From NCBI GenBank assembly GCA_003260075.1, contig QLIY01000277.1, positions 99,047 to 163,046 of the forward strand: 64,000 nucleotides of DNA. Direction: 5' to 3'. The notes under the pieces were generated by a model. The model was not told where the DNA came from. It ran no database searches and saw only the letters and a program-made list of their open reading frames with translations. This DNA is from Phallusia mammillata (lineage: Eukaryota > Chordata > Ascidiacea > Phlebobranchia > Ascidiidae). Made by a program: the position numbers and the translations under genes. Position 1 is the stretch's first letter. Each line of letters opens with the position of its first letter. Positions 10,945-24,343 of this stretch are shown here, one piece after another.

Positions 10945-13791
10945 ATGAACGTTGATGAGGTATGTTGAGGAATTACAATTAACAGGCTACTTTTTCTATG
11001 TTAGATTTTATTGCTGTTTTACCGTTTTTGTAAAACGTACCATACTCAGTAGTCAGTACTATAACATGTGTGTTTTTAAGTGCAATGTTATCTCTGATTG
11101 TTTTAGATAATCACAACTTTGCTGCACAATCAAAACGTGAAGCAAAACATCAATGTCATTGAATTGTACCTGGGAAAAAGACAGCTAACATCAATTAATA
11201 ACCTGGGAAGATTTCGCATGTTGCAAAGAGTTTGGTTAAACTCCAACAAACTCAGACATCTACTGACAGAACAAACACATCAATCTTTTCTAAAAGATAA
11301 CTTCAGGTACAGCTTTCTAAGTTTTTCAGAAAAAGGCAATGCAGTCCTAATAATCCAAATTCACGTTTGGCTTTGTTTTGGATGCATTGTAAAAGACGTT
11401 TATCAAAACACAAATAATAGTCTGTGTAAAGATAGCTGTTTTCTGAAGTTACTGTTGTTTGTGTTCTGGCTGCAGTTAGAGCAATAAACATGTTGAAATT
11501 GCACTTTTGCCCTCAATTTCAAGTTGTTTCACAACAACGAAGTAAAAGAGAATTCTATCATTACCATGTAGAATATTTGCATTTCTAGGATAACTGAGTT
11601 GTATTTGCAATGCAATGAGATCTGTGAGATTGAAGGCACATTGTCCCATTTGCGATACATGCAAGTCTTGATGCTGCAGAAGAACCAACTTGCAAGTTTG
11701 CATGAAGTTCTGCAAGAATTGATTCCACTTCAAGCCTTAAAAGTGTTGAGTGAGAAGTTTTGGTAATTTGCTAAAAATCAGGGGGTATAAAACTGGATAA
11801 CATTAACCACGCTACATGATTGTCTAAATACCATAATTACTTGGTGATTGTTTTAGTGCAATTGTGTCGCTATGTTTTCTTTTAACAAGCAAAAATAAAT
11901 TCAACTCAAACTCATTTAAGTTTACCAACTTTACCAAAAGTCCCACATGACTGCATTCAGAATGACAAAGCATTTCTATTCCTCCTAAATGCCTTTTATT
12001 TCACAGTTTGTCTGGAATAAGGTGAAGAATTTAAACTTTAATTGATTACAACCATTCCGTCATTGGCTAATTTTGCATTAATGCTTGGTACTTTTGTTAA
12101 ACGATTCAAACACTAACATAGAATTGTTTTGAACAGATCTGTTTGACAATCCTTTGGCTCAAGAACCTGGTTATCGATTGTTGGTTATTCACACTCTTCC
12201 TTCTGTGGAGCTGCTTGATCGACAAGGTAGTTTTTGCAAGGGTTTATTCATCTCCACTTATCTCATACTTATGGGGTGTATAGAACTAGTAGCAACTACA
12301 TCTATTTAATGTGATTATTTTTTTCAAGAGTGTTAATTTGGTTATTTTTTTTCATGCTAACAGACTGTCTTTAAGTTTGCATTTGAAATAAAGGGGGGGG
12401 GGATAGCAACTACATCTACCTAATGTGATTATTTTTTTCAAGAGTGTTAATTTGGTTATTTTTTTTTCATGCTAACAGACTGTCTTTAAGTTTGCATTTG
12501 AAATAAAGCTACATAATTGTATTAACACACACATTAAGTTACAGCTGTTTTTGTTTCAGCTGTGACACCAAGTGAAAGAAAACAGGCCAGAGAAGTGCAT
12601 TGTGCTGATCATGAAGCAATCAGAGCATCTGTGGCATTTGGAAGAAGAGCTGACATCAATCCATCACTTCTACACACTTTGCAGAAACCAATCAGAACCT
12701 ATACACCAGTATCACCCCAAAATCACCGAGATAAAATCAGAGAAAAGGTAAACTCTCAAAATATTAGGTTATACTGATGGTTCTCAAACCAGTCCATTGT
12801 TAGGGAAAGGATAAAGTAAAAATCCACAACAAGCGTATTGGCTTGAAATATATTTCTTTGAAAATAGTTTGGTTTCTTCTGTACAATTGTAGTACATTTG
12901 CTTGTCGATTTAGTTTTTTGCTCAAATGTATGCTAGTTTTCCGATAGATGATTCTCATCTTTTCCTTGTTTGTTTTTTGTTCTGTTTATTCATTTGATTG
13001 CCTGTTTTGAAATTGAGGGTGACTGATTAGGTGACCTTAGGGTCTTTCGCCACCCTGCCGTTTAAACAGCGCGCAAAATAAACTACTTACTTACTTACTT
13101 AAAAGAATTTCAAGAATGGAAATAAAACAACTGACATTTCACAATAAATATACACTAACTTGGATAAAAAAATCTGTACTGGATATTCAATAAACTATAT
13201 GCAACTATACATCTAGTTTGAAAGCAAATGTAATGGATGTGCTTTGGCCACAAACAAGTCTTCATGGACAACAAGTTAAGAACCACTGGGTTATACCAGT
13301 CACATAAAGTTCATTGCAAACTCTCTTTTTTTCATTGTTGCCATATAGTCCATGTTAATAACCAGCAATGAATTAGAATGTCGTTGTCATTTTGAAATTG
13401 ATAAGGGGTATTTAAACCACTTTCTATTTGAACTTTCTTTAAAATAGTTGCGATGGGTCTTTATTACTTCTACTTTCATCAGGGGGGGGGGGAATAACCA
13501 GCAATGAATTAGAATGTCGTTGTCATTTCGAAATTGATAAGGGGTATTTAAACCACTTTCTATTTGAAATTTTCTTTAAAATAGTTGCGATGGGTCTTTA
13601 TTACTTCTACTTTCATCAACAAAACTTACCTAAATTTATTGCAGGGAAAACAAATTCGTCGCAACTTGGAACACAGAAGATCAGTAATGCAATACACAAC
13701 CCTAGATTGGTCAAGAGTTCCAAATTCTGAGCAACGTAGACTGGGCCAAGTTGTCCCACCCCCACAAAACCTAACTGTCAAATTCCGTTGA
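10945..13791 (+). CDS. LRRC72: leucine-rich repeat protein 72
   Basis: Six exons join in phase: 10945-10959, 11107-11306, 11589-11749, 12137-12226, 12560-12747 and 13645-13791, giving 266 aa. Leucine-rich repeats run from about residue 22 (VIELYLGKRQLTSINNLGRF, then ITELYLQCNEICEIEG and LQALKVLNLFDNPL) and end in a cap-like YRLLVIHTLPSVELLDRQ. The tail has SVAFGRRAD and RRSVMQYTTLDWSRVPNSEQ, which I recognise as the conserved C-terminal segment of LRRC72. Human LRRC72 is of similar length (about 287 aa). Its function is poorly known; ciliary expression is inferred from the X-box and the divergent dynein partner. Introns 4 and 5 contain G-run duplications, and intron 5 carries a hAT MITE at 12775-13288; none touches an exon. 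An AATAAA at 14023-14028 could serve as poly(A) signal. Confidence 0.85.
12290..12507. repeat. about 103-bp duplication around G10 in LRRC72 intron 4
   Basis: 12290-12392 and 12404-12507 are near-identical copies separated by G10 at 12393-12402. Probable unmerged allelic contig ends. Confidence 0.75.
12775..13288 (-). mobile_element. hAT-type MITE in LRRC72 intron 5
   Basis: An 8-bp duplication GGTTATAC occurs at 12767-12774 and 13289-13296. The ends are TGATGGTTCTCAAACC and AGTTAAGAACCACTG; the left terminus departs from the usual CAGTGG. The inside ends in a short ACTT microsatellite (about 13080-13100), as if another repeat were nested in it. Confidence 0.75.
13357..13618. repeat. about 125-bp duplication around a G11 run in LRRC72 intron 5
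   Basis: 13357-13481 and 13493-13618 match with one or two substitutions; G occupies 13482-13492. The acceptor of LRRC72 exon 6 lies just beyond, in unique sequence. Confidence 0.75.
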
Positions 13792-14588
13792 TTTTTGTTC
13801 TAGTTGCCAACTTGCAGACACTGTGCCAAATTACCTTTGTTAGGTGTTTAAAAATCATGGCAATAATTTGTGCCAAATTGTTCATTTTTGTCTTTCTATT
13901 TTTTGCCAAACATGTTACCTGCAGCTTTCAATGTATTGCATGGACTAACTAATTAGATATGTAATATTTGCAATACAGAGAAACTGAAGTTGATTGGTGT
14001 ATTTGCCTAGCATTTACCACAGAATAAATATCCAAAGCTGAACATACACAATTACATAAATAATCCCACTGAAGTATGGAATAGTTGATGCATATGGCAG
14101 AAATTAGGGAGCACAAAGGACATTTAAGGATACTTGTTGTTTTGCACATTGCACATCTTCTAAATTTGAGTCATGTGAGTCATGAAAAAATTACAATAGT
14201 AACATATTGAGCTATAATTTGAGGATGTGTGATTGATTAGTTTAGGTCTGTGGCAATTTTTCACCTTCTTGTATTGTCATTTTGTGAGCGGTATAAGTGT
14301 TTGTGAGCTGTACAAAAGCATTACTTCAGTTGCATACAGAGTCTGAACCACCATAGGCTGGTAAGTTGGGACAGATATATTAACTTTGTCCAGTACCATA
14401 TCAGGAACTCAGTACAGTATCTCAATGCATATAAATGCAACCAACAACTCCACAGGCTGGACCTCGGGCCACATGTCCATAAATCCAAAGCACTTTTTCA
14501 CTGTATTGTTTTGTCCTATGAACAACCCCTGTAATAACTGCCTACGGCAGGTTTGAAGTGGCCTTTACTTTTTATCTTAAAAAGATCC
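13792..14588. other. 3' ends of convergent genes
   Basis: LRRC72 (+) and FBXW2 (-) converge on this 797-bp interval, which should hold both 3' UTRs. No other gene is seen. Confidence 0.6.
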
Positions 14589-17500
14589 TCACTTATGGTC
14601 TCTCCATGTCATAATGTACACACAACCTCCATGTGCACCTATTGCAAATAACATTTGCCCATCCACTGGAGTTCTTCCATCCAACCAACAACTTGGTCCA
14701 ATAGCCATATTGTTTCCATGGTTCGTTTTGTGATAGTGAGGAAGATCCCATTGAGTCAATATGTTGTTTTTAATGACCAATGGTTGACCCTAGCCATAAA
14801 GAACATTGACATACTTTTTTTTCAACATAAACATATGTTTTTTAGCTAAATGTGCCAATCTAATAAAGCATAGCTGCAGACTTATTTGCTAACACTTGCC
14901 AATCTAAATATATCAGTGGTTCCTAATCTTTTAAAGATAGTTAAGGGGGGGGGGAACCAATGGTTGAACCTAGCAACAAAGAACATTGACATACTTTTTT
15001 TTCAACATAAACACATGTTTTTTAGCTAAATGTGCCAATCTAAATATATCAGTGGTTCCTAATCTTTTAAAGATAGTTAACCACCAAAACAACCAGATAA
15101 GATTGATTTCCCCCTTTTCAAAAAAAGCTAAAATTACCAACAATGGCATCACACAATTAAAAAATGATAATGACATTTTAGGAAGCACTAAAGTAAGAAT
15201 AATTGTCCAAAACATAGATGCTTGAGGTAAATGTCACAAGCCTTGTTAGAATAATATTGGACTGTTTCATAAAAACAGATAATGGGGGGGGGGGAACTTG
15301 AGGTAAATGTGACAAGCCTTGTTAGAATAATATTGGACTGTTTCATAAAAACAGATAATAAGCATAAATAATTTCTTTTAATAACAGAAATAAATATTTC
15401 GCCTTAATAAATAGGCATCGTCAGTTTCTTATTCAAATATTATACTGATCAGAAGCAAGTATCTTTCTTTTTTCATTTTATTGTCTGCGGGAGATTCGTT
15501 AAATAACAAAACTGTTTCAAGCCTTGTTAGTAAATGTTATCAAAATCTGCCGCAAAGGTTTGGGAAGCTCTGATTCAAAACCAACAAACAGGCTGCTGCA
15601 GATCAAATACGGCAAGTAATAGTATTTGCAGTACTTTTCATTTGTTTTTAAATACGGTGTTATAACATAACCAAATGTCAGGCAATTTGGTGTTTAGGCC
15701 ATTCACTGCACAACATTTTAATAAAATATTTCTTACCTGTTGGCAAACTGCAGGTAACAACTGCAATGAATGGTTTTTAACACAAAGTATCCAGTTTTTT
15801 CCAACACCAACACATATTGAGGAAGGTTCAACGCAAATTTGTCTGTAAACACACATAGAGAAAGTTAAAACAAATAGGTGCACTAATAGTTCATTAGATG
15901 ATGAAAATTATTTCCTCATTTTGTCAAGAATGCAATACATAACCCCAAAATTGATCACAGCAAGAGATTTTTTGTTGTAGGTCTAATGATAGTTTACAGT
16001 CTTTTTTATGATAGAAAAGCTCTTTTGAGTTGGAATTAAAAAATTGCAAAAGGCGAAAGGTTTGATTTAAACCAGGGGTGTGCAACATTTGTTACTGTGG
16101 GGCCAAATACCATTGCCAAAATTAGATCGCGGGCCGCACCTGTGTGTCAAACAAGGTTATTTTTCTTTATTGCTTCCCAAATATGCTTAACTACAAGTAA
16201 ATTCGCATTTGATTCTAGCCACAAATTGCCAGGTCGCAGAAAAATAGCATCGGGCGCATTAATCTGCTCAAAAATATGTAACAGTTGGACTCATTTGCCA
16301 GTACATTTGAAATCCAAGCGTCTCTGCAGGCCGCACAACCTTTAATAAAGGGCCGCATTTGGCCCGCGGGCCGCAGGTTGCACACCCCTGATTTAAACCA
16401 CCAAAAAAAATATCAAGCAAAGAAACAGGATGTTTTTGGGAACTGATTTTAAATTCTGAACCTTATTAAACCAAAGAAACACACCACTTCCATAAATGCT
16501 TTGTATGTTTATGAAAAAATGTTCTGGATCAATTATCGATATGGAGCAACATGTTTTAAGTAGTTTCAGTATTGCTTTTGTTATACATGTTTCAGTTGAT
16601 GCTTGTCATTAGAGCTGTACCTTGCTAGTGTATAATCAGAAAAGTTCCAGACTAAAACATGCTCGCCACAGCAAGCCGCAATTTGTGAGCCATTGAATGT
16701 CATTCGGCTAATAGTTTTGTCGCTTTCACTTGATGAATCTTTTAACACAACACTCTTTTCTGTGTTCAACCATACTCTAATGTCATGTTTATCCAATGAG
16801 AGCTTCACAATTTCCCCTGGTGAGTGGTTTGGGGAAGCAACAAGACACCTTTGCAAAATGACCTGGAAGAGTTTCATTTCATTGGGTTATCAAACATATA
16901 ACTAATAGGAATCTTGTCTGATTTTTGTTAACAAAGCTTTGGTAAAAGTTCATTACATTTCATAGCACCCACAATGGAAATAAATACACAAAGCAATGGG
17001 TAGAATGGTATCGTAACTTCTGTTGTTGCTTTATTTTTATCTATGCCCAGCCAAATCTGGCTTGGTACTACTTTTTTTACTATGCCATTAAGCTGCCTGC
17101 CTAATATGGAAAATAAGTGCAAATTCTGTGTTGATTCTTGCATTATGTTCCTCAGGGGGGGGGGCCGTAACTTCTGTTGTTTCTTTATTTTTATCTATGC
17201 CCAGCTAAATCTGGCTTGGTTCTACTTTTTTTACTATACCATTAAGCTGTCTGCCTAATGTGGAAAATAAGTGCAAATTCTGTGTTGATTCTTGCATTAT
17301 GTTCCTCAGGGGGGGGGGCTCTGCGACGCCCTTGGAAAATTGAAACGATGCACCAAGGTGTCGCGGCGCACAGTTTGAGAACTACTGTTATAGGCAATAC
17401 TATCCAAAACAATTAGTTGTATCAATGTGTGGGGCGGGGGGGGGGGGTGGGAGAACCAACAACCTTATAGGCAATACTATCCAAAACAATTAGTTGTATC

Positions 17501-19735
17501 AATGTGTGGGGCTAAAATCAGATTAGCTCATAAATAACGTAAAATAGTGAAGGACTTGCCTGATAAACCCACCCTTGATGGCCTGAATATACCTGAAGAA
17601 TTTGGGCAGTAGATTTATTCCACAAATAAACGAGTTGATCCGAGGATCCACTTAGCAAAATATTCTCAGACTCAAAAATAGAGATGGAAAACACAGCACC
17701 TGTATGACCGATAAATTTTCTAACTAGCAATCCATCTTTCCATCTCCAACTTGCAATTGTGTTGTCATATGAGCCTGCAGCAAAAATATTTTTTTTATAT
17801 ATGTTGTAAATTTGTGACAATAAGTACTTCTATTCAGTTAAAATGCATTTTGAAAGTGAGTGTGATTACACCATGTCATGTAAAACCATGACATTAGCCA
17901 AAAAACATGCTTTATGGCGCAATAAGCTGATTGTTCAACTGTAAAATTGTACCAGTATATAGGAGGGGGGGGGGTAGCCAAAAAACATGCTTTATTGCGC
18001 AATAAGCTGATTGTTCAACTGTAAAATTGTACCAGTATATAGGATGTCTTCATTAAAATCAAGGACAGCACATGAATGGGTATCAACTGATCTTATGCAT
18101 AAGTTTGTGTCAAGATCCCATAATTGCACATTTCCTTCAATTGATCCTGCAAAAAAAAAAATTGAATCATTTGGGTAGTGCACAGTTCATTTCTCTTGGG
18201 GACACTTTATTTCATTGGGTAATATAGTTCCAATTGTGCATCAATAATCATTGTGAAAATAGGTAATTTGGAACAGTTTTATACTCTTTGATTGTATAAA
18301 AAATCATAATTGGATTGTGCCAGAAAAACGAAAATCTTTAAGTACTAATTTTTTGGCATTTGGTACACTGCATTTAAAATTTGTACCCAACACAATAACC
18401 AACTAGTGTAAATGGTTGTTACATTACCAACTGTCCAAAACATTGCCAGTAAATGCACAGTTGTTGTGTGCAATTAATGTGATTGCTACAAAGCAAAAGA
18501 ATGTAAATGAATGCTGTGATAAAATTGTCCAACATGAGATAAACATAATCCTTTCATAAAATTCCTTTTGTAAATTCCAATAGTAATGACAGCTTTTTTT
18601 TAAATAAACTGTGTTTTAAGTTCATGCACAGAGTTCCGAAAAAGTTTTGAATCCAAACTTCAAAATATGATGATGCAAACTCATAACAAGTTTTGTTTAG
18701 ACAATAAAGTTGGTTTTTTTATGTGTCACAATTAAAAATAATTACAATCTCTACAGCTATGGTTTCATTTATAACCTGTGGCCATTAAGTTGAGTTTGCT
18801 GTCATATTTGAGAACAGCAGTGACTTTATTTTTATGACATTGCAAAGTGTTTATCTTCACGTGTGTTGGATTTTGTATTTCGGCTAAAGTTTCTCTTGCA
18901 GTCCCATAAGCCTGCTTCCAAGTTGACGATCCAAGGTTGTCCTGTCAAAACGATTTAAAAATTGTAACTTACTTTAGTTGGAATATACACAAAATATAAA
19001 TAGGTTAAAGATTAAGTAACAAAAGTTGCAATATTGGGAATAAGTATGGTGATTCTTTTCTCATAGTGGGCAAAAAACCATTTTGGGAGGGAGAAATGTT
19101 CCAACCAGTCATGACTGCATGTTGCCTTTATTTACTACATTTCCATGGATTTGCAAGATATGTAAATATTTTGCTTTATTTCCTTGATGCACCAATATGG
19201 TGTATACTGTGTCAAACTGCTTTGTGGAAAATCATATTACTATTTACCTCTATTTAACATACCCATCCTAGTCTGGAACAAGCTTTTTGCCAGATTGTTT
19301 CACAAGATTCAACATTTCTGTCCCATGATTTGCTGACAAGGCAACATGTAGACAAAGTTTTCAAATCCAAGAATCCGAAAATCAGTTCTACAACTTCTGC
19401 AGGTAGAAAACTAAAAACAAAACATTGCTACAAAAGTCTAAAATTTTTATTTATAAGGTAATATTCAACTATATTCGCAGCTTACAAATAGACGATGTTA
19501 CTTTGCACAAAATTATCGCAATCATCATGGTTGAACCAATACATAACATTTAAAAAACAAACCTTATAAAATCTCTTTTTTGCAGTCTATTTATCGCACT
19601 GCACAAATATGTTAATTCTGATGTCCCACACAAACTGAAAATTGCCTCCAACACATCCAATCTTTGTGATTTAGATAGGGACTGAAACATGCCTTTAATA
19701 TCTGTCTTGGTCGTTTCGAAATTTTCACGAAGCAT
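14589..19735 (-). CDS. FBXW2: F-box/WD repeat protein 2
   Basis: Eight exons join in phase on the minus strand: 19563-19735, 19263-19410, 18776-18941, 18033-18146, 17560-17774, 16621-16862, 15737-15842 and 14589-14789, giving 454 aa, the length I recall for human FBXW2. The N-terminus (MLRENFETTKTDIKG) precedes an F-box from about residue 58 (SFLPAEVVELIFGFLDLKTL, then CCLVSKSWDRN and WQKACSRLGW). WD repeats follow (GSIEGNVQLWDLDTNLC, GSYDNTIASWRWKDG, GHTGAVFSISIFESENILLS), and it ends SCWLDGRTP and MTWRDHK, as the vertebrate protein does. FBXW2 is a substrate receptor of SCF (SKP1-CUL1-F-box) ubiquitin ligases. The exon 5 donor is GCAAGT, so intron 5 is GC-AG. Introns carry a MITE and several G-run duplications; a few bases of exon 4 and of exon 8 are copied at such junctions. 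Confidence 0.93.
14776..15080. repeat. duplication around G10 at FBXW2 exon 8
   Basis: 14776-14944 and 14956-15080 are allele-like copies separated by G10 at 14945-14954. The left copy holds the exon 8 acceptor (exon edge 14789); the right copy repeats about the first 13 bases of exon 8 with a change near the acceptor. Copy 1 has an extra stretch of about 45 bp. Confidence 0.7.
15221..15359. repeat. 63-bp duplication around a G11 run
   Basis: 15221-15283 and 15297-15359 differ at one base. G occupies 15284-15294. In FBXW2 intron 7. Confidence 0.75.
16073..16390 (+). mobile_element. hAT-type MITE in FBXW2 intron 6
   Basis: The ends CAGGGGTGTGCAAC and GTTGCACACCCCTG are perfect 14-bp inverted repeats. 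The 8-bp duplication ATTTAAAC is perfect at 16065-16072 and 16391-16398. Same family as the elements at 4337 and 5949. No transposase. Confidence 0.95.
17012..17318. repeat. about 143-bp duplication with two G10 runs
   Basis: 17012-17154 and 17166-17308 are near-identical; G10 runs sit at 17155-17164 and 17309-17318. In FBXW2 intron 5. Confidence 0.75.
17319..17512. repeat. MITE right end plus duplication around a G12 run
   Basis: 17319-17389 ends CAGTTTGAGAACTACTG, like the right end of a hAT MITE whose left part is lost at the preceding G run. Then 17390-17434 and 17465-17512 are copies of one stretch (TTATAGGCAATACTATCC) separated by G12 at 17436-17447 and a short unrelated piece. The second copy lacks the MITE end, so the insertion may be polymorphic. 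Confidence 0.5.
17895..18044. repeat. 70-bp duplication around G10 at FBXW2 exon 4
   Basis: 17895-17964 and 17975-18044 match almost fully with G10 at 17965-17974. The left copy contains only the last about 12 bases of exon 4 with its donor; the real exon is 18033-18146. Confidence 0.8.
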
Positions 19736-22700
19736 TTCTGTACGTTTTAAGTTTTACCAGAAGGGCAAGACGAAAAAAACAAATGTTGTTTTCGTTTTGA
19801 TTTAGTACCCTACCTTCTACATTGGGGAAATTCCCGTTTTTAAGAAAAAATTATGTCCATGCAGGGTGTTTTTTTTGTAGCTTGTTTAGGGTTTTAAAAT
19901 TTTCCTAGCGTTTAAAAATTGAAATCATTTAATTTGCATGATTTAAAGAGTAAACAATCAGTCAGTTTTCAATAAGTCCACTGCTTGGCTGTGATTAAAT
20001 GCACGTTTTTTATTTCCTCTTTATTTCGTGTGAACGAAGCATATGAGGTGCAACAATGCTGATAAAAAGTGTTTACGGGCCTTTATTTAACCATCAACTT
20101 GTCAATTCGAGTAATTTATCACGAGATTTCACAACAATCGAACAGTGACGTCATATCCCGAATGCTATTGCTTCCCGCAATTTGCGCGCCAAAACCTATT
20201 GAAGGTTTCTTAGATGGAGTTAGAAAAATACTAGCTTGCTATCTCATTTGATTTGCTGCAAATGTTTTAATTTTAGTTGTCTGTTTGATAGTTTTGAGGA
20301 AAGGTAAGAACTGCAGAATCAATGCACAGTTGTGCTGCAATTGTTTCGACATTATTATGATTATGCAAGATTTGTCCTCAATCATTGCGCAGAGCGTCAA
20401 TGTAGTGCAGCAGTAGGCTAGGTCTAATGTTTCAAATCTGAATTTTCGTAAATTTTTAGATACGCAGTTCGAGAGGAGATCTTGGACATTGTAGTTGTAC
20501 AAACAAGTAGTGCAGCTGACCATTCCAACATCCTACTTTTACCTTTTTTCGTACGTAAATGTACATGACAAACATGAGCTATATACAGCCGTTGTTTTGT
20601 CGTGTGCAGTGTGCACCACAGTCTTTTTACCGACCAGACTTATTATTCAACCACGAAATTGAATTCAAAAACGGCTTTGCATCTTGTTTCCTTCTTGAAA
20701 CACAACACACAGATATTTTTGTCAATTGCGGTGATGTAGGCTATAGTATTGCAGTCAACACGAAACAGGAAAATTCGCAGAATTGGCTTTCATTTTTGTA
20801 ATAAGCCAAAAAAGTCAGTATTTTCAATTGCATTTCAATGAAAATTTGCAATCAATTTTTATTATTTTAACGTCGTGGATTTACCCTTTGACTCACAGCA
20901 GGTGGCTAATTGACTTAAATTGGCAGGAAGTTTGACGTTACTTTGACAGTTAGTCAGTAAAACAAAATAGTAGCGAGAAAGCGACCACTGTCCCACGTAA
21001 ACGCAAGTTCATTTCTTCTAGAAAGTTAAATATCCTTTAGAAAGTAAACGACTTTGGCACTGGTAAAGTGCAATTACCAGCACATCATGATGCATTATCA
21101 GGTGAACTTGATTTCAGAGCACTACATATAGGCTTTACATCGGCTATACTGCACGATATGATTTGTTAATTGTTATCAAAGTACATACATCGTGTCTTTT
21201 AAAGAGTGCCGAGTTATCAGTACCCTGCTAGCCATGCCTGCCCCTAGTTACAGAGAACTGCATTGTTTCCACCGCTTCCTCTCCGAATCTTGTAAGATGA
21301 CGTAAAACAAACAACTTCAGCGTGTCTAAACCTCGGCCTACCTTGTATTACAATTTGCACGGTGTACCTGCGCAATGGGGTAGCGCTTCAAAAGCGGATG
21401 TGATAGATAATATGTCATGCTATATAGATAGCAGTTAAAACTATAAAGTTGTGAAACTGTTACATGACATTTTGTTTCCCTGTTGTTTGAAGAATCTTCA
21501 GAAAACTTTTGTTTTTTTGTTTCAAATCGAGCATGTTGCTCCGAGTACGTAGTGGGATGAGTTGAGTTTGTTTAGTCAGACGGTTAATACTGTGATACCG
21601 CAGTAAGACGTGTTTTGTCCGAAAGTAGCTCTTATTTACATGCATTCGAATCTTCATTAAAAAACTTGCGTTTAAGCTATGAGGTATTACCAATCGCGAC
21701 CGTTTTGCGTGAGGTAGAAATGAAAACAAATCAAGGTATCAAAGGTAAAAAAACAGACTTTCAAAAGTGTCGCTTCTCGAGGCTATTATGCAGAAAACAT
21801 CACATTTCTGCAGGCAAATGTGATATTACGCATTCGGTGACCTTCGAATACACGTGTCACAATGGCCAACGTATTTTTTTTTTCTTGCGTAGCTTCAACG
21901 ACCCCCAGTGCGTAGCAGCAGTCACGTTTACAGTTCGTGAAATGTGAAGACAGAAGTAAGAGTAAGAAGGGAGACGGGGTTGTGATTAATCAAAGCATTT
22001 CGGGGAGGAAATTAATTGTCTGCTGGTCCGGTAATGCCAAAGATCAAAGGGCGGGGTTTACTCAAATCATAGGGGTCGTTTAAAGCTGCATGTGTCTATT
22101 TTAGGGGCTTGAAGCGTTATATGATGGCTTCATTTAATAGTTTTAAACCGTGAAACGCAGATTTGCACTTTTGGGTGGCTAAAAGGACATTGTTTTTTAT
22201 TTGCATCAGTGTTCTTCATACAACAATTTAAAATGCACAAACCCAATGCGCATCAAATCATGGAAAAAATAAAGAAATTACGATGCAAATTTGAGTTGAA
22301 ACTCTTTTTACCCCGATTTTGTAAAACATATTTTAAAAACTCAAACCAACGCTAAAAGCCTGGTCCGACTTACAATTCTCTTTATAACATTCTATATGGA
22401 AAATAACCGTATGTAGGCAATCAGTATTTTGCTAAATAATTATTTAAGGAACCACGAATCTGGGAAAGGCAATATCCATACGTCTCGTCATCAAATTACG
22501 AGCCTCGTTTCATCTCGACGATGTTACTTTTGAGCAATATATCCTAACCGTTGTGTTCCTCAATGAGTTAGAACTTTATGCGTGATTTGCCTTTCCTTAC
22601 GATGAAACATGTCTAATGCATTTATGTTTGTACGTGTTTGCAAAATTACTTTCGTGTGAACAGTAAAGTCAAAATTCGGTATGATTTGTGAAAACTTTCG

Positions 22701-24335
22701 TACTTCCTGAATCTGCTTTTCGTGCTATATGCCCACAGAAAACATTTTGCACTACGCAAGTACATAGTGCATACTATTTCCGCCTCATGTGTTACCTACA
22801 GTCCTAGAGCATTGAAGTTATGTCACATTAGCCAAAGAGCTTAAAGATTTTTGCTGAAAATAATATGTGCTGTTTTAAAACACGTAGTAAACGAACAAAA
22901 AAGGGCTTAAGAAAACTGCTACATGGCGGACTCTAAGCATAACCGACTTAAGCATCCTTCTGCCGATCATGCTAATAAATTGTAGCCAACACAATTTATC
23001 ATGGCTATTTTCCATCGTTCAAACGGAACACAAAATTACAGATGTCGCCAAAAACCAGACGATGCTGTGAAAGAAATAACGCAATTTGAATAAGTGTGAA
23101 ATGCGTAAGAAGGGTCAAATTATAGATGCGCTAACCAAGGAATTAGTTATTAAATAATAATTACAAGTTATAAAAGTTGTTGACTGAAATTATTTATACG
23201 TTTTCTAAAACTTTTTAGTTGTACTGTGTTTTGCGTTTTTCCTAAACGAAATTTGCAACATTTCTGCACACTCGACATATAATGCTAATTGCAACCTATA
23301 AAATATGTAAGTCGTAACTGAGGTGAATTTACAAACATTTTTTTGAGTTTTTGCCCAGTTTTGTGCAATAGACCGAACAAGTATCTGCAAAAAGCACGAC
23401 TTAAAACTACAAAATAACAAACAAATTTTAGGTCCAAGATCAGCAGCGCAGCTAAAGTAACGTTACATTTTGGCATCACGACACCCGAACAGTTGTTTGT
23501 GCAAGGTATGCCCAAATAGCGTCACGACGTGGGTTCAGCATGCAGATACCTTTTCTGGATTGACGTCAAACTTCAGTGCAACCACTTTGGCCTTTGCTTT
23601 CTCTTTCCTATTATCTTATTTTTTTGTTGAGTTTAGTATAGCCGCGTAAATTAATTGGATAATATAAACAATCCACATATCCAAACACCGATTAATTTAC
23701 CCAGTATAGATACATTGTATATATGGATACGGTACTTCCTAGCCGTAAGGTTGTGTGTGTGCGTGTGTGCCTTGCTGCATCTACCCCGCACTCTGACATT
23801 ACGTCAAGCCGGAAAACACGTCACCAAGTCAGCGCGGATGGTCCAAAGCGTTCCGAATTAAGAGCACGATTTTGGTGCCTAGGTTAACAGTTTTTAAGCG
23901 CTTGATAAAGTTAAGGCGTGGTGTGAAGTGTTACTGCCGCAATGTGAAAGGTTAATAGAACATATTCGAAAGTTGATGTTTAAAGAAATGTTGTGCTTGT
24001 TTGGGTTTGCAAGTTACCACTGCTGTCTGCATTATGTTGCTTAAAAGCGTTCAACGAAGTTTTTGTTTATGCGCTATGGTGTATACAAAGTTCTATACCA
24101 GCAAAGACTTGAAGTTCAATTTTAGTGTAGACTTTCAATACTCGGGAGTTTTTTTACTGAACCAAGGTGTTGCGAGTTTGTAAATTTTAAGGATTGCTTC
24201 TTGACTTTGTGTTACACATTTTGTTGATGAATGTAGACGTGATAGGGTTGTTAAATCATAAAAAACGCTTGGGAGTTCCAAATAGATTGCAATAAAACTA
24301 TTCAATCGAACAGTTCAAGCTTTGCAAGCAGCAGC
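19736..24335. other. intergenic, no gene identified
   Basis: The promoter of FBXW2 should lie at the left edge. A CRE-like TGACGTCA sits at 20146-20153. Open frames at 20559-20801 (80 codons, plus) and 21615-21947 (110 codons, plus) have ordinary composition but no recognised homology or splice context; I do not call them genes. Confidence 0.4.
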
Positions 24336-24343
24336 CTTTAGAG

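Noticed and set aside
20559..20801. An 80-codon frame with reasonable composition
   Set aside because: No recognised homology, no splice context and no conserved motif; codon composition alone is not enough.
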